Position numbers and translations under genes: made by a program. Positions 1 through 5,463 of a stretch of 5,463 nucleotides of DNA are shown here, in pieces. Positions within the stretch are counted from its first letter, which is position 1. Every line of letters begins with the position of its first letter. This DNA is from Deltaproteobacteria bacterium (GTDB lineage: Bacteria > Myxococcota > Myxococcia > SLRQ01): assembly GCA_007128675.1 (NCBI GenBank), contig SKWY01000386.1, positions 1 through 5,463 on the forward strand. The letters are read 5' to 3'. The notes under the pieces are model-generated. The model searched no databases. It was not told where the DNA came from and saw only the letters and a program-made list of their open reading frames with translations.

Positions 1-150
1 CAACTCGCTACCCACATGGGCACGGACCAACTCGCTACCCACATGGGCACGGATCAAGTCGCTACCCACATGGGCACGGATCAAGTCGCTACCCACATGG
101 GCACGGACCAACTCGCAACCCACGGGGGTACGGATCAAGTCGCTGCCCAC
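1..150. repeat. 27-bp tandem minisatellite, about 5.6 copies, truncated at window start
   Basis: Five full 27-bp units start at 1, 28, 55, 82 and 109, and a sixth matches only over 136-150. Each contains CTACCCACATGGGCACGGA or a close variant. Differences fall at few sites: C or G at unit position 4, C or T at position 27, and several changes in the fifth copy, which is the most diverged. Because 27 is a multiple of three, plus frame 1 stays open from base 1 to a TAG at 214-216. It reads a 9-residue repeat (QLATHMGTD or QVATHMGTD) and then a unique tail ending in GCFGAC. In that frame several changes are synonymous or conservative (Leu/Val, GAC/GAT), but one minus-strand frame also gives conservative changes (Glu/Asp, Val/Ile). 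Coding is therefore undecided. The array may be the 3' end of a repeat protein or an intergenic minisatellite. There are no unique spacers, so it is not a CRISPR array. Confidence 0.9.
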
Positions 151-346
151 GACTATGAAGTGGCCGTTGTGTCAAGCACAGATCCATCCCGATCAGGCTG
201 TTTCGGAGCCTGCTAGATGGTGCGTTTTCATGCACCGTTCCGTCACCGACCCGCGAGACGAGCTCCGGGGGTATCATGACATTCAAACTAGAAGTCGTTC
301 TGCCGACGTTCTTTGCCACACCTTTTTTGAAGCTAGTCTTTGCGCT

Positions 347-375
347 TTGACGTTGATTGTGGAGTCGTGAATAGT
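347..375 (+). promoter_or_regulatory. Predicted sigma70-type promoter of the Cys-rich lipoprotein gene
   Basis: TTGACG (347-352, 5 of 6 matches to TTGACA) is separated by 17 bp from AATAGT (370-375, 4 of 6 matches to TATAAT, keeping the A at position 2 and the final T). It lies in the most AT-rich stretch upstream of the gene. Transcription would begin near 381-383, giving a leader of only about 14 nt that still contains the AGGGGG ribosome-binding site. The rest of the gap, 217-346, shows only a weak hairpin at 217-238. This is a motif match only, with no experimental support. Confidence 0.45.
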
Positions 376-395
376 TGGAGAAAAGGGGGCTTGCG

Positions 396-1916
396 ATGAC
401 ACGGCGACGATTCATGCTCTTCTTGGTCGCTACTTCTCTTTTTGCGACGAGTTGCAACGGCGCGAGTAAGGAATGCCAGACCGACGCCGACTGTAACGAC
501 GCCACGCTGGAGTGCCGTGACGGGGCCTGCAGCCCAAGGTGCGAGGGGGTAGAGTGCGACCTTGGCCTGGAGTGCGATGCCATCACCGGCGAATGCGTGC
601 TCATCGAATGCGTGAATGACGGCGACTGTGATCACGAGACCATGGAGTGCCGCGAGAGTCGCTGCACACCGAAATGCGAGGGAGTCGAGTGCGACGCCGG
701 TCAAGTTTGCGAGACTACCTCGGGCAGCTGCGCGCCGGCTCCTTGTGAGAGCGACTCGGAGTGCGGGGAAGAAACGCTGGAGTGCCGTGAAGGCCTCTGC
801 ACCCCAAAATGCGAGGGGGTGGACTGCGGCTCGTTTGCTGCCTGCCACCCCGCGACCGGGCAGTGCATCGACAGCGGCGACTGCCTGGAGAACACTCACT
901 GCATTCCCGAAACCCGCTGCATGAATGGCCGTTGCCGGAACAACCTGTGCGGTCCTCCAGAGAACCGGCGCTGTGAGGATTCGGTGGGCTGCGAGCCGGG
1001 CACCGACTGTGTGTCCACGCCGGCTGGAGCATACTGCCTGGAGCCATGCACCTCTCACGTCGAGTGCGAGTCGGGCTGGTGCGAGGAACAGGAGTCCTCC
1101 ACCATTTATGGCTACTGTCGTTCGAGACGGGGCCAACCCGCCGAATACTTCGGGCCCTGCGATGCGCACGGGACGCTCGACGGCCGATGCGTGGGCCCGT
1201 TCGAGGATTCCGACGTTGGGCACTATGGTTTCTGCCACGTGGTCGGAGATGTTCCGCACTGGGGTGAGTGCATGCCAAATTCGCACATCGACGCGGCCAA
1301 CCCGGCCGACTCCGCCGTGCTTTGCGACGGCCACTGCCTGGAGTTCGAGGACGAGGCTTTCTGCTCGCAGTGGTGCACGTTTTGGGGTGCCGATCTGTGC
1401 AGTGGCATCTCTGAGTCGGAGACCTTCTACTGCCACGATCAGCAGTTCAATGGTTTCGGCTTCTGCAATCCGCTGCGCGAAGACATAGGGTTCGAGGGCG
1501 ATTCTTGCGACCCCTCATTCTACGACACGCCTTTGGATCCCTCTTTGCGAATCCCTTGTATCGATGGGACTTATTGCGCGGAGGAAGGCGGGCGCACGGT
1601 GTGCATGCGAGCCTGCAGTACGCTCGTGGAGGAAGGCGAGGCCGCCTGCCAGGATCCGGACAAGACCTGCGTGACGACGGGCTTCAGCGAGTTTGTAGGG
1701 GTTTGCCGCTGCTCCGAGGGCTTCGCCGACTGCGGCGAGGGCTGCGTGCCGCTGAACACTATCGAGCGATGCGGAGCCTGTGATGTCGCATGCGAGCCGG
1801 CGCTCAACGCTTCGCCCGTCTGCACGCCCAACGGCTGCTCCATCGAGTGCAACGAGGGCTACTCGAGCTGTGACGGGGACTACTCCACCGGATGTGAGAC
1901 AGAAGGAGAGTGCTGA
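396..1916 (+). CDS. Cysteine-rich secreted lipoprotein with three 45-residue repeats and a Stig1-like C-terminus
   Basis: The product is 506 residues. ATG at 396 is preferred over the in-frame TTG at 375 because AAGGGGG (383-389) lies 6 nt upstream and the TTG overlaps the predicted promoter. The N-terminus has a short basic region (TRRRF), a hydrophobic core and a lipobox-like ATSC, with Cys20 as the likely lipidation site. TRRRFM also resembles a Tat motif. About 69 Cys (near 14%) follow the pattern expected of a disulfide-bonded extracellular protein. Residues 27-71, 72-116 and 117-161 are tandem 45-residue repeats with eight Cys each, sharing an EC-R-x3-C-x-P-x-C-EGV-x-C core. Residues 163-436 are a longer Cys-spaced region containing EPC-x5-C-ESGWC. 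Residues 437-506 contain ADCGEGC and ERCGACDVAC followed by NEGYSSCDGD and TGCE, the style of Stig1-like repeats common in myxobacterial surface proteins. Function and partner are unknown; adhesion or a structural envelope role is only a guess. No intrinsic terminator is obvious downstream. Confidence 0.9.
   Translation: MTRRRFMLFLVATSLFATSCNGASKECQTDADCNDATLECRDGACSPRCEGVECDLGLECDAITGECVLIECVNDGDCDHETMECRESRCTPKCEGVECDAGQVCETTSGSCAPAPCESDSECGEETLECREGLCTPKCEGVDCGSFAACHPATGQCIDSGDCLENTHCIPETRCMNGRCRNNLCGPPENRRCEDSVGCEPGTDCVSTPAGAYCLEPCTSHVECESGWCEEQESSTIYGYCRSRRGQPAEYFGPCDAHGTLDGRCVGPFEDSDVGHYGFCHVVGDVPHWGECMPNSHIDAANPADSAVLCDGHCLEFEDEAFCSQWCTFWGADLCSGISESETFYCHDQQFNGFGFCNPLREDIGFEGDSCDPSFYDTPLDPSLRIPCIDGTYCAEEGGRTVCMRACSTLVEEGEAACQDPDKTCVTTGFSEFVGVCRCSEGFADCGEGCVPLNTIERCGACDVACEPALNASPVCTPNGCSIECNEGYSSCDGDYSTGCETEGEC
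474..878 (+). repeat. Three tandem 135-bp repeats encoding eight-Cys modules
   Basis: This is an internal repeat of the Cys-rich lipoprotein gene with an exact 135-bp (45-codon) period. Copies start at 474, 609 and 744, each at a Cys codon. The third ends near 878, where the next equivalent Cys (residue 163) is displaced by one residue. The best-conserved block reads GAGTGCCG at the ECR codons and TGCGAGGG at the CEG codons in every copy. The rest has diverged noticeably, so the duplication is old, or has been diversified, while Cys spacing has been kept. Confidence 0.85.
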
Positions 1917-2377
1917 CAATGCGCAATCACGCCTGTCTGGGACTAATGGGTCACCACTATTTGGAAATCGGCTCGGAGATGACCTGTTGACTCCCGCGGT
2001 GCATGTTCCGCCCAAGGTCTCGCGCGATCTCAAGGCGGCATCGAGGCGGGCCGTCATGCCGGCATCGCGAGAGCTTTGGGGTGTCGCGCACACCGCCGGC
2101 CAGTTCCTATGATCCTGGCATGGGGGTCCGATATTGATGCTGGATGGAGCAGAGCCCCGGACAGAGCCGGGCCATCTGCCTACTCGAGTGCGCATGGATA
2201 ATAGGCATCTGCTTGGGCGGTGCGGGTTGGCTGCTCGGAGGCGCTTGACTCGAATGTCTTTGCGACCAGCCCTCCTTATCGTCTAATTCGGGCATTGCGA
2301 TGTGAGTTGCGGATCAGTGTCCACTCTGGGTAACCTATAGAGGTCACGTCGAGTCACTCACACTAGGGGGAAGCTAT
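1917..2377. other. 461-bp intergenic region with weak small ORFs and no confident gene
   Basis: No convincing gene was found. Two small ORFs deserve mention. ATG at 1919 (23 codons, stop at 1987-1989) begins 2 nt after the lipoprotein stop, with AAGGAG at 1903-1908 in good position. ATG at 2144 (34 codons, stop at 2246-2248) encodes a peptide whose second half is hydrophobic and rich in Gly, Ile, Leu and Trp, but it lacks a clear ribosome-binding site. ATGCCGGCAT (2056-2065) is a perfect palindrome, and GGTGT/ACACC (2080-2094) is a 5-bp stem without a T-run. A weak promoter candidate for the next gene is TTGCGG (2307-2312), 18 bp, TAACCT (2331-2336). GTCAC is directly repeated at a 10-bp interval (2343-2347 and 2353-2357). 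The region could include decayed gene or mobile-element sequence, but I recognise none. Confidence 0.5.
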
Positions 2378-2380
2378 GTG
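2365..2380 (+). promoter_or_regulatory. Ribosome-binding site with overlapping ATG/GTG dual start
   Basis: AGGGGG (2365-2370) is a Shine-Dalgarno-like sequence. It is 5 nt before ATG (2376-2378) and 7 nt before GTG (2378-2380), and the two starts overlap as ATGTG. Both spacings are workable. ATG is normally the stronger codon, yet its frame ends at TAG 2442-2444 after 22 codons, just past the octanucleotide tract. GTG is in the frame that continues to 3640. This makes the site the decision point for whether the secreted-protein gene is translated. Confidence 0.7.
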
Positions 2381-3640
2381 CTCGTTCCTTCGTTCCTTCG
2401 TTCCTTCGTTCCTTCGTTCCTTCGTTCCTTCGTTCCTAAGCTAGCGTGCATCGCAGCCCTTGGTCTGCCGGTGAGCACGGCGGCCGCGCTCTGCGACAGC
2501 GATCCGACCTACGGGGACAACGTCAACAACCCGGGCATGTCCGCAGAAACGAATCTAAGGATTGTGAGCGGCGGCCGTATTGCCATCTCTGGAGGTGCCA
2601 TCTCCTGGCATGACCCTGGTTCGGAGGAGCCCATCGCTGTCTACAAGCGCAACCCTTGCGACCTCCCGTCGGATCCAGTGGCCTCGCTTCACAGCGTCAT
2701 CGACTACACCGAAGCTTCCCACTCGCACGATCTGTTGACCGGATACACGGAATACTTCAAGCTCATCCACGACTCCCAGGCGGTGCAAGCGAAGGGGGGA
2801 CAGGGGCCTCTTCACTACACTGGACCGCGCGGCATATGGAATACCGCCACAGACAGCTTCGGAATCGGTGCGTTGGAATGGGGTTCCTACTGCGGGCCCG
2901 ACCTCGTCGCGGAGGAGCCTTCCGCGGACAACATGGACGACTCACAACAATGGGTGTTCTCGAGGGGAGGCAACATTTTCTACTGCCCCACTACGCCATG
3001 CCTCGCCTCGGACGAAGTCAAGATCACCGACGACCCTTTGTACTGGGATTACGAGCCTCGGCTTTTCGACCAGAGTGTGGTCTTTACGCGCAGGGGAGGG
3101 CCCGGGCTCATGGAGACGGCCGTGGTAATGGTGGCCGACGCGCTCAACCCCGGCCCGGAGATCTGGATTGCCACGAATGCCCGGCGACCCGACATCTACG
3201 GGGACTGGGTTGCCTATGAGCAATGGCGCCCCGACCCACCGGCCTGCTCCTATCTTGACGGGGAAACCTACCACACCCAGATCCACGTCTTCGGGCCTTT
3301 GAGCGACAATCCAACAACCTACCAGGCCTTCGAAGGCGGTGGTCATCCCGACGATCCCGATTACCTGGGCAAAATGACTTTTGAGCGTCCGCGACTCACA
3401 AGCAGCCAGCTACTTTTCCTCAGGATCCCGCGTGACCCTTCCGAGAGCCCAATGTTGTACACCTATCCCGTCCTGCCACTCAGTTATTGGAAAGATAACC
3501 AGGGAACCAGGCACGTTGAACACGCCATACGCGATCAAATCTTCGACGCCTGGGATGAGGCGGGAACGACCGCCGTAGCCTACATCTTTCCTGGCCAACA
3601 CTTGCCCGACTTGCGTTACCATTGCTTCGTCTACTGGTAG
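2378..3640 (+). CDS. Secreted protein with beta-propeller-like strand motifs, possibly phase variable
   Basis: This is a 420-residue protein if read from GTG 2378. Residues 3-20 come from the octanucleotide repeat. Residues 21-37 (Lys21, then LACIAALGLPVSTAAA) are a signal-peptide core with probable signal peptidase I cleavage near Ala35-Ala37. Cys39 follows Leu, so a lipobox is unlikely. The mature part contains recurring strand motifs resembling TolB-like propeller blades: RIAISGGAISW (67-77), PRLFDQSVVFTRR (227-239), PDIYGDWVAYEQW (271-283) and PRLTSSQLLFLRI (338-350). The spacing is irregular, so a full propeller is not proven. Eight Cys are present, one of them in the signal peptide. The next start, ATG 2537, would remove the signal peptide, so the start must lie at GTG 2378 or, with a different repeat count, at ATG 2376. 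The ASH lipoprotein gene begins 35 nt downstream and is probably cotranscribed. I do not recognise a named family, and no catalytic motif is visible. Confidence 0.8.
   Translation: MLVPSFLRSFVPSFLRSFVPKLACIAALGLPVSTAAALCDSDPTYGDNVNNPGMSAETNLRIVSGGRIAISGGAISWHDPGSEEPIAVYKRNPCDLPSDPVASLHSVIDYTEASHSHDLLTGYTEYFKLIHDSQAVQAKGGQGPLHYTGPRGIWNTATDSFGIGALEWGSYCGPDLVAEEPSADNMDDSQQWVFSRGGNIFYCPTTPCLASDEVKITDDPLYWDYEPRLFDQSVVFTRRGGPGLMETAVVMVADALNPGPEIWIATNARRPDIYGDWVAYEQWRPDPPACSYLDGETYHTQIHVFGPLSDNPTTYQAFEGGGHPDDPDYLGKMTFERPRLTSSQLLFLRIPRDPSESPMLYTYPVLPLSYWKDNQGTRHVEHAIRDQIFDAWDEAGTTAVAYIFPGQHLPDLRYHCFVYW
2383..2437 (+). repeat. Octanucleotide microsatellite (CGTTCCTT), 6.9 perfect copies, at the gene start
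   Basis: Six full units start at 2383, 2391, 2399, 2407, 2415 and 2423, and a seventh lacks only its last base (2431-2437). There are no mismatches. The tract begins 2 nt after the GTG start of the secreted-protein gene and lies inside its first 20 codons. The unit length is 2 modulo 3, so gain or loss of a copy shifts the frame. In frame with the gene it encodes VPSFLRSF cyclically, and the other two frames encode the same cycle. Those two frames stop right after the tract, at TAA 2437-2439 and TAG 2442-2444. Perfect short tandem repeats in this position are a classic substrate for slipped-strand mispairing. Confidence 0.95.
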
Positions 3641-3675
3641 CCCGCGCTTCGCCAGAGAAGTCACCGGGAGATCTC

Positions 3676-5463
3676 ATGACTGGAGGAAAACGCATCCCGG
3701 CTCTGATTACCGTCGTCCTGGCCGTCGTCGTGTGCGCCTGCGGCGATGAGGACCTGGAGGAGGCTCGGCCCCGAGCCCGGCTCGTGCAGTCCGAGCTCGA
3801 CTTCGGCCGTGTTGGCCTGGGCGCGTCGCCCAAGCTCACTCTCGAGATCCGCAACGAAGGCGCCGGCACACTCGAGATCGAGGGCATAGAGATCACCGGC
3901 GAAGCCCATCCGGACTGGTTTAGAGTCTCGCCAGGGAGCCTGCGAATCTCTCCGGGAGCCGCCGCCGGCCTGACGGTCTCGTTCACGCCGCTCGCCGAGA
4001 CCACCGCGTCCGCGATTCTTCGCCTACCCTCCAACGATACTGAGGCGGACACGCTGGAGGTCGCCCTCCGGGGCTCGGGCTTCATCCCCGCGGTGGAGGT
4101 CGACCCCGTGTCCCTGGACTTCGGCACGCTCGTGGTCGACACCAGCCTGACGCGAAAGGTTACTATCTCAAACTTTGGGGAGCATGCCGTACTGACACAG
4201 GCCCGGAGGCCGGCCGGCTCCGGAGCCGAGCATTTCAGCGTGGCCGAGGCGGAAGGCCAGGGCCTGACCCTCGCCCCCGGCGAGACAGGCCACATCGAGG
4301 TCACCTACTCACCAGCAACCGAAGGTGCTCACTTCTCGGTCTTCGTCATCGAGCCATGCGAGGGCTGCGCCGCGGTCTCCATCTCGCTTGCCGGAGAGGC
4401 GATCGAGTCGGGCCTACATGTATCGCCTTCTTCCATAAACTTCGGGATGGCGCGGCCCGAACAATCCCTCACCACGGAGGTCACCTTCCAAAACGTCGGC
4501 AACGTCGAGCTTCAGATCACTGAGCTCGACCTTGTGGACCCGGAGGACGAGGGCGCGCCGGTTGAGGCCTTCGGTCTCGTCCACCCGCCCCTGCCCTTGG
4601 CGGTGGATGCGGGCGAGACCGTCGCCGTCGACGTCGTCTTCAGCCCGCCCCATCTCGGCCTCCACGAGGCCCGCCTGGACTGGAGAACCACCGATCGGCG
4701 CAGCGACCGGGGCTACCTGCCGCTGCGAGGACGCGGAGGCGCGCCCTGGATCGAGCTTGTGCCCGATGAGCTGACCTTCCGCCTGACCGCGGTGGGCATC
4801 CCCGTCGAGGAGACGCTCCAAATCGCCAACCACGGCGAGGAGGACCTCGTGATAAACGCGGTGACCATCCCCGATGGCGAGCCCTTCAGGGTCATCGAGC
4901 CCACACCGTCCCTCGTGCCGCCTGGGGAGGCCCGAACAGTGAGAGTGCTCTTCGAGCCTGTGGCCGAAGGCACGGCGAGCGCGCTCCTTAGAGTCGAAGG
5001 CAACGATCCGCACGACCCCGAGGTGGACGCGGCCCTCCAAGGCGAGGCCCTGGACCTCGGGCCCTGCGACATCTCGGTCGACCCGGAAGAGGTGGACTTT
5101 GGCGTCGTCGAACGAGACTTGACGAAGACTCGCCAGGTGCGCCTGCGAAACCACGGCACCGAGGACGAGAGCTGCCTGCTAGTCTCGGTCGATCTCTCCG
5201 ACGACAACAATGGGGCCTTCTCGCTGATCGGAGGCCCCATCGAAGGCGCGATACTCGAGGGCACCGAGAGCACAGCGCTAGAGATCGCGTTTCGTCCCGA
5301 AGAGCATGGAACCTTCGCCGGTACTCTAAAGATACACGTGAGCGATCCGGCAGAGCCCCTTCGCACCGTGGCTCTTGGCGGCGCCTCCATGGAGACCCAC
5401 GTGATGATCGCGCCGGATCACCTGGACTTCGGCCCTCTCCCGGTAAGCTGCGGCTCCAGGGAG
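3676..5463 (+). CDS. Multi-domain ASH / choice-of-anchor-D type lipoprotein, C-terminus beyond window
   Basis: This frame is open from ATG 3676 to the last base (596 codons, no stop). GGGAG (3666-3670) lies 5 nt upstream of the ATG. Residues 1-22 form a lipoprotein signal: basic start (GGKR), hydrophobic ITVVLAVVV, lipobox VCAC with Cys22 as the likely lipidated residue, then GDED. The mature part is a string of Ig-like modules of about 107-112 residues at roughly 36-135, 136-242, 243-355, 356-460 and 461-571, with a sixth starting near 572. Each opens with an LDFG-type motif (41-44, 147-150, INFG 254-257, VDFG 473-476, LDFG 583-586). A conserved Asn in the next strand follows, then a PG-x-n-V-x-F-x-P strand, and most end in L-x-G-x-G/A. 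Module four has LTFR in place of LDFG. Module two carries a CEGC pair (228-231). Such modules occur in ASPM-SPD-2-Hydin-like and choice-of-anchor-D surface proteins, where they act as spacers or binding scaffolds. The specific role is unknown. Confidence 0.9.
   Translation, partial: MTGGKRIPALITVVLAVVVCACGDEDLEEARPRARLVQSELDFGRVGLGASPKLTLEIRNEGAGTLEIEGIEITGEAHPDWFRVSPGSLRISPGAAAGLTVSFTPLAETTASAILRLPSNDTEADTLEVALRGSGFIPAVEVDPVSLDFGTLVVDTSLTRKVTISNFGEHAVLTQARRPAGSGAEHFSVAEAEGQGLTLAPGETGHIEVTYSPATEGAHFSVFVIEPCEGCAAVSISLAGEAIESGLHVSPSSINFGMARPEQSLTTEVTFQNVGNVELQITELDLVDPEDEGAPVEAFGLVHPPLPLAVDAGETVAVDVVFSPPHLGLHEARLDWRTTDRRSDRGYLPLRGRGGAPWIELVPDELTFRLTAVGIPVEETLQIANHGEEDLVINAVTIPDGEPFRVIEPTPSLVPPGEARTVRVLFEPVAEGTASALLRVEGNDPHDPEVDAALQGEALDLGPCDISVDPEEVDFGVVERDLTKTRQVRLRNHGTEDESCLLVSVDLSDDNNGAFSLIGGPIEGAILEGTESTALEIAFRPEEHGTFAGTLKIHVSDPAEPLRTVALGGASMETHVMIAPDHLDFGPLPVSCGSRE

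Noticed and set aside
1..150. CRISPR array
   Set aside because: The 27-bp units follow each other directly with no unique spacers, and no cas genes are present.
217..238. Hairpin ATGGTGC/GCACCGT as a terminator
   Set aside because: The stem is 7 bp with one G-T pair, the loop is 8 nt, and no T-run follows.
375..395. TTG at 375 as the start of the Cys-rich lipoprotein
   Set aside because: It overlaps the predicted -10 element and adds seven residues before the basic signal-peptide start. ATG 396 has a well-placed AGGGGG.
333..1436. Minus-strand open frame of 367 codons opposite the Cys-rich lipoprotein gene
   Set aside because: It is antisense to a clearly coding frame with a signal peptide and patterned Cys repeats. 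Its Ala/Val/Arg-rich composition is typical of shadow frames in GC-rich DNA.
2080..2094. GGTGT/ACACC hairpin as the terminator of the Cys-rich lipoprotein gene
   Set aside because: The stem is only 5 bp, it lies more than 160 bp past the stop, and it has no T-run.
1780..2112. Plus-strand 110-codon open frame overlapping the end of the Cys-rich lipoprotein gene
   Set aside because: Its first 45 or so codons are out of frame inside an established gene. The remainder shows no recognisable domain, and there is no ribosome-binding site at its start.
3480..5390. Minus-strand open frames opposite the ASH lipoprotein gene, including ones of 274, 246 and 225 codons
   Set aside because: The plus strand carries an uninterrupted 596-codon frame with a lipoprotein signal and repeated modules, so these are shadows.

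Overview
The window is GC-rich and carries plus-strand genes for exported proteins. They are a cysteine-packed lipoprotein, a secreted protein with propeller-like strand motifs, and a lipoprotein built from a chain of Ig-like ASH modules. This mix is typical of Myxococcota and related deltaproteobacterial lineages. That assignment rests on protein style only; no marker gene is present.

Layout: 1-150 is a 27-bp minisatellite cut by the window edge. Bases 217-395 hold no gene, but contain a good sigma70-like promoter just before the first gene. Bases 396-1916 encode a 506-residue Cys-rich lipoprotein with three tandem 45-residue, eight-Cys repeats and a Stig1-like C-terminal module. Bases 1917-2377 are a 461-bp gap with only weak small ORFs. 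Bases 2378-3640 encode a 420-residue secreted protein. Bases 3676-5463 are an open frame of 596 codons that runs off the end: an ASH / choice-of-anchor-D type lipoprotein, and the longest coding region here.

The most notable signal is at the start of the second gene. A Shine-Dalgarno sequence is followed by overlapping ATG and GTG starts (ATGTG, 2376-2380), then immediately by 6.9 perfect copies of the 8-bp unit CGTTCCTT. Eight is not a multiple of three, so each gain or loss of a unit changes which start is in frame with the body of the gene. As sequenced, GTG is in frame, while the ATG frame stops after 22 codons. One unit fewer would put ATG in frame, and two fewer would leave neither start in frame. 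All three frames of the repeat encode the same cyclic octapeptide, so the signal-peptide front stays similar in any state. This looks like a phase-variation switch on a surface-protein operon, because the ASH lipoprotein gene begins 35 nt after the secreted-protein gene. The switching itself is inference.

All three products carry export signals, two as lipoproteins, so the locus probably contributes to the cell envelope or surface. Nothing in the sequence identifies a substrate or partner.
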